From Phorcus lineatus (taxonomy: Eukaryota > Mollusca > Gastropoda > Trochida > Trochidae), in assembly GCA_921293015.1 (NCBI GenBank), contig OV121082.1, positions 23,475,997-23,539,996 on the forward strand: DNA of 64,000 nt, given 5' to 3'. Positions 21,210 to 33,760 of this stretch are shown here, one piece after another; position 1 is the first letter of the stretch; each line of letters starts with the position of its first letter. A model generated the notes under the pieces. The model searched no databases. It had not been told where the DNA came from and worked only from the letters and a program-made list of their open reading frames with translations. The translations under genes were made by a program, and so were the position numbers.

Positions 21210-21295
21210 TCATGTAATGTTTTTGTATGTTTTCATGCCCTGTATATGTATGATGGGCCGGTGGCCCCTATACCTGAATAAAAAAAAGGCCTTAC
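21210..21295 (+). mobile_element. Probable non-LTR retrotransposon 3' end fragment
   Basis: It carries cctgtatatg-type sequence, a GGGCC-GGT-GGCCC hairpin (21254-21267) and then aataaaaaaaa. It resembles the segment at 15628-15695 in order and spacing. The 84-codon open frame crossing it is attributed to this fragment and not called a gene. Confidence 0.4.
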
Positions 21296-21473
21296 TTATG
21301 GTTTTAATGTGTAAGCACTTGGACACCAAAGCAGAGAATTTGAAATCATTAAGGTTACATTTACAGGGTAGGTGTAAGAATGTTTCAAAAGTTGATTATG
21401 CGCCCAAAAATGATTTCTGGCTTGTAAAACATTGGGGTTAGTGCCTCATTCCACCCCTACCCCCCACGACCAA

Positions 21474-21495
21474 CCCCCCCCCCCCCCCCCCCCCC
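21474..21495. repeat. C22 homopolymer
   Basis: Twenty-two consecutive C residues in an AT-rich context. The length may be unreliable in the assembly. Confidence 0.95.
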
Positions 21496-21499
21496 AAAT

Positions 21500-23740
21500 G
21501 TTATCCCTAGTTCCAATGCCTACGCCTACATGGAAATACAAAAGACTTTGATTTTAACTCAATGACAATTCTGTAAAAGTATCAAAGACTTTTTTACTAT
21601 TTTATGTTAAAAACTGCATTTTTCAAGAATTTATCTAATGCAAACAAATTCTGTAATATTGTTGAAAAGAGATCTATTTCATACAAATGGTAAATTCTAA
21701 GTTTTCAAAAAAAAATTTCAGAGATTTTATGCCAGCCCAGATCCTATGCTTCTGTAACCTATCCATGTAACATGCAACTGTTTCCTGTAACAACGTCCAC
21801 GAAGCATGGTAATATGGTCTGTTTCCTGTAACTGTGACCACAGACGCGTGATAACATTGTCGGTCAACTCGTAACGGAACTGACACTTCAGTAGCATCTG
21901 AACTTGGACAATGTGTTCTTGTCAACAGACTGTGTGGATGATATATCAGCCATATTGGTATGTGATCTTCTCAAGCATCAAATATAAGCATAAATGGTAT
22001 TGTTCATATTATGAATTACGTATATTGGTATGATATGACAGCCATATATTGTTCAGTATAGATCTTGTTTATTACATTATGAAAACACTGATCTTGTTTC
22101 ATTTTGGTTTTTTTAACATTACTACAAAGATCTTGTTTCTTTTAACATTAATACAGACCTTGATTATGTTTAACAGTATTACAAAGGTTTTGTATGTTTT
22201 TAATGACAAAAGATTTTAATGGATATAACCTTTTTTTAATAGAGTATATTCTTTGAGTTCCTATGTTAAAAAGACCACACAAGAGTTTTAATGATGACAT
22301 TTCTAATTTTAAATGATATAACGTAAATAGAATATGATATTGACACGTTTGTAACTGAAAACGAATAACTTCAAGACTCTTTTTGATTGTTTTTCAATTA
22401 AAATTAAAATTTGAAATTTTTTTATCTGAAATTTAATTTTCACCATAGAGATTGGTGATTCCTCACCCTCTTAGCCTTACAAGCCAGAAATCAGTCGTTT
22501 TAACATATTTGTTACTTTTTCTCAGGGATGGAAGGAAAAAATAATAATCATTTAAAAACTTTTAGCTTGTCATTTTCATAGTGGGATCCTTATGTATAGT
22601 GCGGTTGAGCTTCATCAGCCATAAGGTTATCAGGTTATGTAAACATTACCAAAATATCTAACAATCTTATCATTTTTTTCTGCCAGACACATTCAAAACA
22701 AAAGTCATCGTCCAGATTTAAGTCAAAACACACAACCTATTTTGGTCAAAATGTTGACAATATTGATTTGTAAACAAATCAGAATAAGCTAGCTATTGTT
22801 TACTTTTGAAATATATGCGCACAAACAATTGGCCTAACAAACAATATCATCTCTTTTTCACTGAGTAATTTGTTGTCACATTCCAAGTAATAAATTCTTA
22901 AACCATTCGGGGACATTTTTCAAAGAATTTTTTTTCAGTAATGTACTCATATTTCAAATATTTATTTTTAGAATTCAGATTCCTTTTACAAATGAACTTA
23001 ATTCATCTTTAAAAAATCGAAAGAAGAAAAAAAAAAATTTAAAAAGTATTTTAACTATCAAAATAAGATTTAAAGAAAAAAACATTTACTTGCTTATTTC
23101 TGTGCAACACTAAAATACATTAACAAATACAATAAAATAATTCTGATAAATTTTCTGCTTAAAAATAGAAAAAATTCGAATTCAAAATTATCTAAAATTT
23201 TAAAATTTAAAAAAAAAGACAGTTTTGAAAATAATTAGTAACAAGTTTAATCTCAACTCATTTGTTATCAAAAGGTCTTTATAAAACTTAAAATCCAACA
23301 GAATTAACTCAAGAAAGTTACCAAATTCAAAGTTTGTTATTTTAAAAAAGAAGTAACAAATAGTTATACAACTTTAACACTAACAAGTTGCTTTTTGCCA
23401 CTAGTTAAATCTAAAATATATATATTTCATTTTGTACCATACAGAGAAAAACATTGTTGTTTAGCAATGATAAAGACAATCTTCTTTTGTTGTTAATGTG
23501 TTATGGTAACTCCCAAATTTCCTTGCAGTAAATACTGTTGTGTTGAATAAACAGAATTATTTAGAGATAAAATGAATATATTTGGCGACTGATCTCTGAA
23601 CAAATGTATCTTTATATTTGGATACAAATTGGTATTCTATTTACAGACTTCCTTCTATCTATAACACTGAGAAAACGTCTGAGTTGTAAAAATTCTTCCT
23701 TTGTGAAAATATATTAGGAGAAAGAGTGAATATTTAACAT
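21500..23740. other. AT-rich non-coding DNA
   Basis: No exon was supported. There are short internal echoes (a gtttcctgtaac phrase at 21780 and 21829) and long A/T-rich tracts around 22900-23400. Confidence 0.5.
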
Positions 23741-24060
23741 GAATGAAGAAATAGAAAGATGAATAAATGTCAAAAACATAAATGACAAATGATAACAAAC
23801 AAACAAACAAATGAATGGTTAAACAGATAAATGGACTTACGAACGAGCGTGTGAATGAGACAAAGGTTTTTAGGAAGGATATAAAGAAAAAAAGTAATAT
23901 TAAAAAGAAAATGAATAAAATATTTTAGTTGAGTGTGTCAATATTTGATGTTTAAATGAATGAAGAAATAGAGAAAAGAATAAATGTCATCAACATGAAT
24001 GACAAATTATGACAAAAAAACAAACAAACAATGAACGTATAAACAAATGAAAAGCAAATT
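23741..24060. repeat. Two-copy tandem duplication, 217-bp period, with ACAA/TGAA tetramers
   Basis: gaatgaagaaatag starts at 23741 and 23958. Each copy continues with aataaatgtcaa/atcaacat-like sequence and a run of acaaacaaacaa. Degenerate. Confidence 0.7.
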
Positions 24061-24678
24061 AATTAGACAGAACAAATTTATTAAAGGAAATAATTGGGGA
24101 AAAAAACATCAAAAGGAAAGCTTATGAATAAAAACGTCAAATTCGAAAAAGAATTGCAAATTTGAAGATATCCACCTAATGCAGAAAAACAAAGCTATTT
24201 CTCATCACAATATTTACACAGATAACACAAATAAAGAAGATTTATAAGCAAAACCACAAACCTGCCATATCATTGTTCAAAATTACATTTAATCTTTACA
24301 AAAACAATCCCAATATTTGCTTAACTTCAACTAAATACAGCTGCATAGCATAATGTAATACATTTGCCTAGCATTTTCATTATCCAAATAATAAACTCTC
24401 TTATACAAATAGCTGCTAACCAGCTATCCCTAATTAGTGCTATACATCCATAATTCAATTAGCAAAAATCAGGCGAGTAATCAACGGAGACACAATCAAA
24501 GTGTCAGAGCCTGTGATGTTGGTAACTATTATGTCATATAATAACACCCCCTGTAAAGTCATCTCTGGTTGGTGCTAATGAACTGCAGGGGGTCAGTGTG
24601 GGGATGTGTATTAGATAATACACACCTGCATACACACATTTGAGACTAACTGATCTGGACCCAGAACCTCACTGGGAG

Positions 24679-25262
24679 TCCATGAAGTATGAGACTCAAC
24701 ACCCATGGATGTAGTAATTAGCACTATAGACATGACACCCAGATATTGTTGAGAACCAGACTCTGTTACCCAAATTGTGATCCGGAAACTTAAGAACAAC
24801 TAGAACATCCTCACTAAACCTTCAAGTCACAGGCGCCAGACTCTGAATGTACAATATCATGTAAGTTATATACATGCAAACTGGGATCTGTCTACGAGGT
24901 TTACATAGGGTAACAAAGCCAGGAAACCACGATAATCATTTCCGGTCCTATTGCAGACATGACGGTGTCAGACCTTCTTTATGTTATATAGTTACATGAA
25001 TATATACTTACATGATATTGTACATTCAGAGTCTGGCGCCTGTGCATCAAGAGGCCAACAAAAAGAGAACCATGAAAAGTCCCGTGTCTTATATTCCATG
25101 AAAATTGGGACTCAAAACCCATGGATGAAGCATAAGCACTATAAACATGACACCCACTAATGCTAAAACCACAAGATCTAAAGCTTTAGAGAGTAAAGAG
25201 ACTAAAAATTGTGATCCTGAAACTAAGAGCACCTAGAAATCATCACTTTCACTTTCAGGAGG
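24679..25262 (+). repeat. Tandem duplication of about 200 bp, split by an inverted-repeat element
   Basis: Copy 1 (24679-24826) and copy 2 (from 25095) share tccatgaa, actca-acacccatggatg, agcactata-acatgacaccca, aaattgtgatcc-gaaact and the end ttca-gagg-caa. The copies are 416 bp apart because a ~217-bp element sits at the end of copy 1; without it the period is about 200 bp. Confidence 0.75.
24828..25044. mobile_element. MITE-like element with 38-bp perfect terminal inverted repeats
   Basis: Arms 24828-24865 and 25007-25044 are exact 38-base inverted copies (outer end cacaggcgccagactctg), enclosing 141 bp without coding sequence. Similarity continues imperfectly inward for about 15 bases. 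tcaag flanks both sides. The undisturbed second copy of the host duplication shows the site before insertion, so this is an insertion with a likely 5-bp target duplication. Superfamily not assigned. Confidence 0.75.
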
Positions 25263-25349
25263 TCAATTGAAAGATCTGCAATGTACACATAATGGAGTTT
25301 TCTGTCAGTGAAATAATGGAATAAGTTTACTGTTGTAACCTTTTGATAA

Positions 25350-25580
25350 TCTCAAGAACCAAAGATCAAGCATTCAATATTCTAAAGAACCAAAGATGAA
25401 GATGGAAACTTTTGCCAGTCTCAAGAACCAAAGATGAAGTTGTGACCGTTTAATATCTAAAAATAATCCAAAATGAAGTTGTCTTAAATTCCCTGTTCGA
25501 TATTCCCCAGAACAAAGACGAAGTTTTAACTTTTAATAGTAACGCACATTCCAAAGTCTAAAAACCAAAGATTAAACTAT
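25350..25580. repeat. Degenerate short tandem repeat (accaaagatgaag)
   Basis: aaccaaagatgaag-like motifs occur at 25357, 25388, 25426, 25464 and 25511, with periods of 31-47 bp, usually followed by a ttgtaacctttnaatat-like phrase. Old and irregular. Confidence 0.5.
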
Positions 25581-28438
25581 TGAATTTGATTTGAACTTTG
25601 TCTTCAGTTACCATTAACCATGACTTCATTAACATCTCAAGTCTTTCATTCTAAGGCACATCACCTCCTCACACCTGTAATCTGTCACCGTGGTAACAGT
25701 GCACACGCCCAGGTGTGAAGTGCAATCTCTTCACCTTTAGATTCTTGTAACGAACTGTCATCTACCTGGCTAATTACCTCTCGTCAACACAAACTTGCAC
25801 CCACACACAACACCCTGACATTTATATGTAAAGTTTGTCCAAAGTCTCACACAAGTTTGTGCCTTGCAAACATCAGAAATGAAGTCGGGACGGAAGGCAA
25901 CAAATTGGAGTGCTCAGATGGTATGCAGTTTTGATTTAGGGCCGCTTAATGCTTAATAATGGGACAGATATGATCATCATATGCTTGGCAAGTCATTAGA
26001 ATCTATGTTGAAATGTCATTTTCTCAGAAAAGGTTGCTCCTATAATAATGTCCTTGTTTTTCACATCAAACTTCTTGGATTCAACTCTAAAAGTGATAAG
26101 ATCTATAATTGAATAGAAATAAAATTGGTTTGGATGCCACAAGTAATTGATAGTTTGTTTTGTGGAAAATGGTATCCCATTATGATTTAGTTATGCTGCT
26201 TGTCTGACTTTGTGACCCAAAGCCAATTTTCTTCTATTATTTCATGATCCCTTTTTGAAAACACATCCATTGATTCATAATTCATATCAATCCCTTTTAT
26301 TCAAAACCTATGGAAATTTTCTGATGCTTTTGTCCTCTTTTTTTAGTTCCACTCAATTGAAAATAAGAAATAAATAGCACCAATATATCCAAATCTAAGA
26401 GAATGACACTTTTTTTATTACGCTTATTGCATTCCAAAAGGCAAAAAAGATGCCAAAGTCAAATATTTTCAAATCAGAAAAAAATAGGTTTTAAAAACTG
26501 CAAGTTTTTGATCATCTGATACTAAAGGAGTTCAAATTTCAAGATCATCAAAGTCAAACTTCAACAGCTCATCATTTCAAAGATTAACAACTCCAAATGT
26601 TTGTAACAACAACATCACAATAACAGTCAATGTCCAAGTATCACATTAACCAAACTTAACATAAGTGGACTCAAGTACTATTTCCTATACAACTACGTAC
26701 GGTATCATAAACATGGGTACATGGTCAACAAACACTCATTCTATGGGCTCTTCCTGGTGGAGAGAATGTTGATGACTTGAGAGGTGCAAAGTAAACATTT
26801 GTTGTAATAAACATTCTGACCAATTAGCTAGCTATGAATTAAGAGCCTCCACAAACTGCACATGATGTTCTTAGCATTTTCAGAGATTATTTTTATTTTA
26901 TTTGACGAAAGAAAGAATAGAAGTGTCAGATTTCAACCATGCAGTTTCTAGTTAAGCTAGTTATGAATTGCCTCACATGAAATTACTTGAGTTATGATTT
27001 TCGGGGCAATTTCATATGTTCATTTTAGCATTTTGTCATTGATAACTATGGTGATCCAAAGAAGACCAAGCTCCAAGGTTTTAGTTATGAAACTGAATTA
27101 AATTTTGCATTTTCTGAAAATTTAACCAAATGGGCTTTTGGTTTCTTGCCTAGTGTAATTGTTAAAGTTCAAAGATCTTACTTCTGATAACAAAGTTATC
27201 TGCGTAATTCAGGCTTCATAAACAGCTGACCAATTGAAACTGACGAGATGGACATCTATTTCGTTCTGCTATACACAAGATATGGACAATCTCTTTCTGC
27301 CAGGCACCCCTGTGTCAATACTACAGTGATTACATAAGGAAAATGTACAAGAAATTGACATTACAAGAGTGAAATAGAAACTTGTTGACAAATTTATTTC
27401 CTCAGTGATAGTACAATTAGAAATATAAAGATAGGACAATGAATAATTATTTCTACCATTTAGAAGTAAAAACTTGTTGACACCTATCAAAGATGATAAT
27501 AGCACAATGATATAAATATATTTTCACATGAAAATGAAATGTAATTTCAAATTGTTCACCGTTTTATTGGCAGCATTTTCAAGAATTTAAAATTAAAACC
27601 ATGAGTGAATAATTACAAATAAACTGAAGGTTCTTTTATTAAACATCTTAATTTGATATAATATTTTGAAAGGATCTACAGCCTAAGGTTCTCAAGAAAG
27701 ATAAGTTTGAAACACACCCTGCCATTCAAAGATAAATGTAAGGTGAATACAGGATAAAGGAGAAAGCCAGTCCCCTAATGTCATGTTTTTCACAATGTAG
27801 AATTTGATATCTAAACTATTCCTCTAGAATTGCTTGATACTATTGCTGCCATCAAAACAATGGAGTTAATCCCCTTGACGCTCGCAGCGCCAATCAGTGG
27901 CTTCTTGTTTTTGTTACTTTTTTTTTTTTTAAGTCGGATTAAGTTTAATTATAAAATCAAACAGTATTATTGAGTAAAAGACAGTAAGATAAAGAGTTGG
28001 AAAAATACACTTATAAGCTGTGTGCAAAAGGGAATTCCCTCCTGAATTTCGTTTCCACAAAAAATACCCCGTTCAAATGGTGCCTTTAAGAATAGATTCA
28101 TCATTATTTTTATGAATGAGTATGTGTCCAGGTATTTAAAATGTGTCCTTATTGGCTATTGGTCTGCCATGAGGTTTTTTTCAGGGAATGACATGACAAA
28201 ATGCTCTATTACTTTTAATTATTTCAAAACATAACAATAAACTATAAGAATGGGTAGTATATCCACACATTTACAAATGACTTCTGAAAAGACTAATTAA
28301 AAATTCCTTGTAATGCCATAGCAAGACTTTTGACACTCAATGCAGATGAATGACTTCACTTCTCATTGTTGTTTTTTTTTATCAAGTGTATGCTCTTATT
28401 TATCAAATTGTCACATCTAAATCAACTAAATGTTACAG
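25581..28438. other. Non-coding DNA, possible intron of the gene ending at 28654
   Basis: No confident exon. A short segment near 25880-25919 (after acatcag and before gtatgcag) could be a tiny exon but cannot be separated from chance. The rest is AT-rich, including a T13 run near 27919-27931. Confidence 0.4.
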
Positions 28439-28654
28439 GAATGTCCCCTTGGAATTATATTTCAACAAAAAGAGCTGTTAGTTACTTTGAAAGATATGTT
28501 CCATGTTACTCTTCACAAGGTTAATAAAAATGTTTTGAAACAGACTGAGTTTAGTATTTCATTGATAGATTTGCTGACATGTATCATCAAACATTTAAAA
28601 GATATGGACATGATCACTGCAGCCATACTGAAAACATCTGGTCATCATGCTTAA
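28439..28654 (+). CDS. Candidate terminal exon, unidentified protein
   Basis: 71 codons and TAA, starting in phase 0 after the 3' splice site tgttacag (ending 28438). The peptide is helix-like and coding in character: ECPLGIIFQQKELLVTLKDM, then FSISLIDLLTCIIKHLKDMD, ending KTSGHHA. A poly(A) signal aataaa lies at 28799-28804, about 145 bases after the stop. Phase agrees with the exon at 20064-20276. I do not recognise the family. Confidence 0.45.
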   Translation, partial: ECPLGIIFQQKELLVTLKDMFHVTLHKVNKNVLKQTEFSISLIDLLTCIIKHLKDMDMITAAILKTSGHHA

Positions 28655-29352
28655 CGATTATGACATCAGTCAGCAGGCGGTAATATTAAACAATGTAATG
28701 AAATTGTAGTATTAGCAGTATCTTCAACAAAGTATGAAACAATAGATAAAAAGCTTACCAGGTTCCTTTTGTGAATAAGGAAATGAAAGTACAAAATTAA
28801 TAAATCAGGAAACAATACCATAACATGTGACAAGGAATATAATCATAATCAGGTGTTATCTTCATAATTTGCTTTACGTCCGTAATCTCTTTAATCTGTA
28901 ATTGCTACTGACAGTTGGCTTTGCAAAATATCAATAATATTATAATTTTGCTTGTATTCAACTTGGAACTTCATACTTGATTATGAGAAGAACTAAACTT
29001 CAAAATTCTCTCCGTTTTCTCTTATAAATAGAGATGGACATGTAACAATCATATCACTGTTTAATCTCAATTGCAATAACTTACCAAGCAGGAAGAAATA
29101 CTCTCTTTGAAGATACTATTGACAAAAGTGAACAAAAGAATAAATGTCAACACTCTACTTGTTAGTTATTCACAAGCATTACAGAGGTGTTCAGTCAAAT
29201 TATTTGATGAATAAACACTTAATGTTCCCTTTACTCCAGTTTCACTCAATGTACCATTCACGAAAGAGGAAGTGGATTCGTAACAGTTTTTGTGTTTGTA
29301 TTGACTTGCCGATAATCAATGCAAAACCTTTGAACAGGAACAAGAAGGGGGG
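28655..29352. other. 3' flank of the candidate terminal exon, non-coding
   Basis: It contains the aataaa at 28799 and otherwise nothing recognised. Confidence 0.4.
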
Positions 29353-29528
29353 AAATCCAGTCTTTCCTGCATGTCTACTGAATGATTATATTTGAAAAGC
29401 AAACTATGCAACGACATTACATTGGTCTCCATTGAGACACAAATCCAGTCTTTCCTGCATGTCTACTGAATGATTATATTTGAAAAGCAAGCTATGCAAC
29501 GACATGACATTGGTCTTCATTGAGATCC
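29353..29528. repeat. Recent two-copy tandem duplication, 88-bp unit
   Basis: aaatccagtctttcctgcat starts at 29353 and at 29441. The copies are almost identical (about four differences in 88), so the duplication is young compared with the others in the window. Confidence 0.9.
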
Positions 29529-30770
29529 CATGAAAGGCCATTGAAACTTATATGTTATTATTCAAATTTGTATTTCTAAAGCCCTTTGACAGGTTTGAAA
29601 TGCTTAACATTTGAATTGGCATGGTGAATAAATACTCTCATTGTTAAGAAAAATATCTTTTTGAATGAACAGTTACACAAGTGTTTTTGTTAAGGTTGTA
29701 CAAAAAAATCTTTACAGTTATTAAAAGATAAGGAAATATGAACATTGGATAATGTCTCTATATCATTCAAAATATAATTTTCTATTGGGCATCTTCTTTA
29801 GAGATATAATGTGCATGTTTGCATGCATGTTTGCTAGGGTAATTCAGATTTATTTAACATCCTGTTTTTGACTGACCTCAACTAAGATCATAAACATAAG
29901 AATCCATTTAATTAAATTTAAAATACTTGAACAAATTTTCCTCCTTTTGATTCATTTCCTTCATTTTATCTACATGATTAGGTTTCTCAGGCAAACACTA
30001 CTATTCCTTTATGACATAAAAAAAACCTTGATATCATTTGAAAAAGGTTGAAATAAAAAATAAAAAATACGTAAAAAAAGAAATGCAATAATAGTCATTA
30101 AAATAAGTTAAGCCATAAGATAATTAGTAACTAATAAATCATATTACATCATTATGGATAAAAAAATATAAATATAACAGCCTTTCTTTCCAAAAGGAGA
30201 TTATTGACATGAAAATTATCAGTACAAACAATTAGGGAACAAATTGTTACACAAATAATTGTTGTGTCAAGGAAAAAACTGCTTAAAAAGTTAATTGAGC
30301 TAAGCTTACAAATATTACCCATGCAAATGTTTGTTTTTATTTTGTGTATAAGAAGAAAAAAATATAAGGATTGTTAGGTCACAATGCCACAGTTGTGATA
30401 CACTAGAATATACCAAGACCTGATTGTGTTGTTTTGATCATATATAGATGTACAGGTATGTACAGTTTATAACTAGCAAGGGATTCAAAGTGTTGGCATG
30501 AATAAACAGCCAATAAAACAGTTCCCATGAAAACAAGACCATGTCATTGAACAAATTTAACATATGCTTCCGTTAGAAAGGAATGTTATAAACAAAATGC
30601 TATACAAACGACATTTTAGTTTGGTAATCTCATTTAATATATTCAAAGCATTAATTAAGGTTTTATTTATAGCACATGACTGAAATTTCATCTAGAAGTT
30701 CTAATCATCAGTAAATTAAACCTTCACAAGGGAATCAGGGGCTCACACAAAGCCCCATGGTGATCAGAGG
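29529..30770. other. AT-rich non-coding DNA, nothing recognised
   Basis: No exon, array or structured element was seen. Confidence 0.5.
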
Positions 30771-30816
30771 TCACTAAGGTAACCTTAGTGCGATGTTAAA
30801 GAATGGGAGATAAGAT

Positions 30817-30984
30817 TAACCTTAGTCTGTAGGCCAGACCCTGAAATAAGTTAGAAGCCTAAGTAAGTATATAAAAGACTTGAGAGCTTGATTTCAGTCT
30901 CCTTTTTCATTTCATTTAAATTTTTTTTCAAATTTTGACTAACTGATACATTTTCATTTCAGAGTCTAATTGTTAGACTAGGTT
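30817..30984. mobile_element. Inverted-repeat element, copy 1
   Basis: Left end tagtctgtaggccagaccct and the inverted right end tagtctaacaattagactct align over roughly 25 bases and continue as gaaat on both sides. Each end is itself palindromic (gtctg...cagac, and agtctaa-ttg-ttagact). Flanks share ttaacct. A related copy is at 58432-58614. About 170 bp, no coding sequence. Confidence 0.6.
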
Positions 30985-31019
30985 AACCTTAGTAAAGGTT
31001 GCTTTGTGAAAGGAGGCCC

Positions 31020-33365
31020 ATGGCTGAGGGGACTAGACATGGCAACATTTTCTAGACTAAAGAAGGCTCCTTTAAGATTTTGCCAAGGGTCTGGATGACA
31101 GACTACGTCCCCTGATAAGATGCTGTGCATCGTTCTTTGTTTTTGTTTTTATGAAAAAAGTTTCAGCCATGTTTTTCTTTAAAAATCAATCCTGTTCGCA
31201 TAATTTAAAAAAACTCTATGTTTCCAAATAATTTACGTCAGAAAAACATATTGCCCCAACAAATGTAAGTTGCTCTGTGACGTGTACTCAAACCAAAGTT
31301 CTGTATGTCATGTTACATTCAATAAAATCCTAGCCAGAATATAACCTTTTTTAAAAGAAAGTCTACAATTGGGTTAAAAAACTCTTGTTTCTCTTAAACT
31401 CTTTCTTGATATTTTATACAAGGTTATATTTTTAAACATCATTTTTCCCGAGACAGTGTCAGTCTGCCAAAAATTAATTCATTCAATACTTTCTTTCAGG
31501 TTCTTCACAATTCTAGAAAATGTAGATCATTCTGTCAATTAATCTTTCTGACAGAGACTACCTAGAGCCTAGATCCAACTTCTGATGGCATATCCATGTC
31601 CTGGGCACCAACAGGAAGCCGTCTGCTTCTCAGACGGGACAGGTGCAGACAACTCGCAATGTTTTTGACTGCTGATCAAGTTTTAACGCTAACAGCTGTC
31701 GGTGATGACCTAACTTCTCAGGTTTTTACATGGATTCCACAACTGTGGCTTCAGCTTTGTGAAGTAATGGTTGCCTGAATTATTTAAGGCGATGACATCA
31801 TCCACAGAGAAAGGCTTAGATCCTGAAGATGAGACCACCTAGGTAGACTGTCTAAAAACGACATTATCCTTGCTTATATGCCATATTCAAAATAAGATTT
31901 TTAAAAATTCAATTCAAGTTTGGTTAGGATTTTCTTTTTCAAATGATATCTGCATTCTCTAGAAAATGATACACAATTATATACATGTATAATTCATTCA
32001 TCATTCATGTGTTTTTCCTTGAGGACAAAAAAATGTGAATTCATGCTTTTCATCTTATTAAAATCTGATCAAATAGACTCTTTTGTTGCAGCTCTCTGAT
32101 CTGTGTACTGTTTCTAACAAGTCATGCCTTGTGGCATTAACTATAAAAACCATGACCATTGGTAATTTCAAATAATCACAGGACAAGCATTTGTATGGAA
32201 TACTGCAGTTGATTTCCTAGCTTAGTTGCTGATTGCCTGGCTTGAAAGGGCACGTGGTATGACTGCAACGATATTCAGATAGAAATACTGAGAAGAATTG
32301 GTTTTATGTTCAAACTGATTTAAATGAGATTGCTTATTTCAGAAATTCCAAACTCCCAACTTTTACTAGGTGAGTTTGGCAGGTTATCTTTGTATAGAGA
32401 AAGATATTTCAAGTAAAATTATAAAGGCTTATTTCTACCAAAGATTTCACAACATGAAACTTCTAAACAATGGTTATTAATCATTGTGATTATCAATACA
32501 CAAAAGGAGGTAGGAACTAATAAGCGGACATTAAAATATCATTATAAATCACTTGTTTAAAGGTCAAAATTTCTTCTGCAGTTCAAACATTAATCACAGA
32601 ATGTTTCCTGTTCTTGACAAACTCAAGTGGTGAAAAGAATAAACTTGTCATCAAAATGATGATTTATATCAAAGTTCAATACTTAGAGCTGCAAAGGTTT
32701 CCTCTTAAGAAAAGAAGGGCAAATGAAAGTGATTGTTCCTTTAATGTTGATTTTGAATTTGAAAAAATTACAAAGTTAACATGACCTTTTGCCATTTAAC
32801 TTGTACCATTTCTTGAGCATTAGGGGAAGTATTTCATTTGAAAATTTTGAAATGTGTATTGTATCATGAAGGTTGTTGTTGACTCTGAGGGTATGGGTTC
32901 GAATCCTTTATGGTTTAAACCTTTAATTTACCAGAATTGGTCCCATGGCATTTACTGAAGAAAAGTACATGACATTTGTGTCCCTTTTTTACAATATGAA
33001 CAGTATATCACTCTTCCAGTTGATATATATATCATATCAATAAAGACCATTCAAAATAATTCTTAGGTATTTTGAAAATAATAGAATCCATCCTAGAAAC
33101 TGAAATCATTCAAAGAATTTGACTTGTCTATCGGACAAACCTACCTACATCTGAAATTCCGATGATTTTAAAAACAACAATTCTTTCTTTCCCAAGCGTC
33201 ATAATTTCAAACTCGCAAAGCCCTTACGTCTTAAATCCCTTTCATCCTTTTTTCAAACACACACCCTTGTGAGCTTTTAAACCTTAAATAAGTTTTTACC
33301 AGTCTCTAAGTCTGTCTCACTTAAACAAAAACATTTGTATCATTTCATTCGTCCTTTTTCCTTGA
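31020..33365. other. Non-coding DNA with a weak tRNA-like remnant
   Basis: No exon supported. A 60-codon frame at 31596-31778 is slightly CpG-enriched but has no clear splice context. gggttcgaatcc at 32895-32906 is a perfect Pol III B box, probably a decayed SINE. Confidence 0.4.
32895..32906 (+). mobile_element. B-box remnant of a tRNA-derived SINE
   Basis: gggttcgaatcc matches the B-box consensus. No A box or tRNA fold could be completed around it. Similar weaker remnants are at 50580-50591 (gggtttgaatcc) and 63795-63825. Confidence 0.3.
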
Positions 33366-33760
33366 ACGGGGTTAAACCTCTTGCGCCTACAGTTTGGCAT
33401 TACGAGTGTGCATTATTTGCGATGCAGGGTTGCAAATACACCTGAATGCATTCAGTACAGCCAAGATGCACGTTGCCGCGACGACGGCTGTCTGGGCGTA
33501 ATTTGGCGGCCATTTGCAATCTTGTTGACAAACACACAAGTGTTGTAGAGAATAAATATTGGGAGAGGGGAGAAAGAGGGATTACTAACTCGACAAGAAG
33601 ATACAAGCGAGTCGTCTTGCACACTATGCCGAATCCAAATTACACCCTGTCTTCGTTTTTGTTGGAACAGGATTGACGTTATGTCATGGACGGTACACAG
33701 TTCGGACTCGCCGAGAGGTTTCGCACGGATGGGTGAAGACTTGAGGAAAACAGGAGATTT
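33365..33760. promoter_or_regulatory. CpG-rich patch, possible promoter and first exon
   Basis: CpG density is conspicuously higher than in surrounding DNA (for example gttgccgcgacgacggctgt at 33472 and cggactcgccgagagg near 33702). A ggcggccat motif at 33506 reads ATGGCCGCC on the minus strand and opens a short Arg-rich frame that ends at a possible donor. Similar ATGGCCGCC context recurs at about 35592. This could be the promoter and first exon of a minus-strand gene, but no downstream exon can be tied to it. Confidence 0.3.

Noticed and set aside
27855-27905. Solo piggyBac-like end (ttaatccccttgacgc)
   Set aside because: It starts with TTAA and C-rich bases, but no partner end or similarity to the complete element was found.
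31596-31778. 60-codon plus-strand frame as an exon
   Set aside because: Slightly higher CpG, but no acceptor or donor in register and no recognised motif.
33446-33676. 76-codon plus-strand frame in the CpG-rich patch
   Set aside because: The opposite-strand frame is equally long; high CpG alone can keep frames open. No evidence favours this strand.
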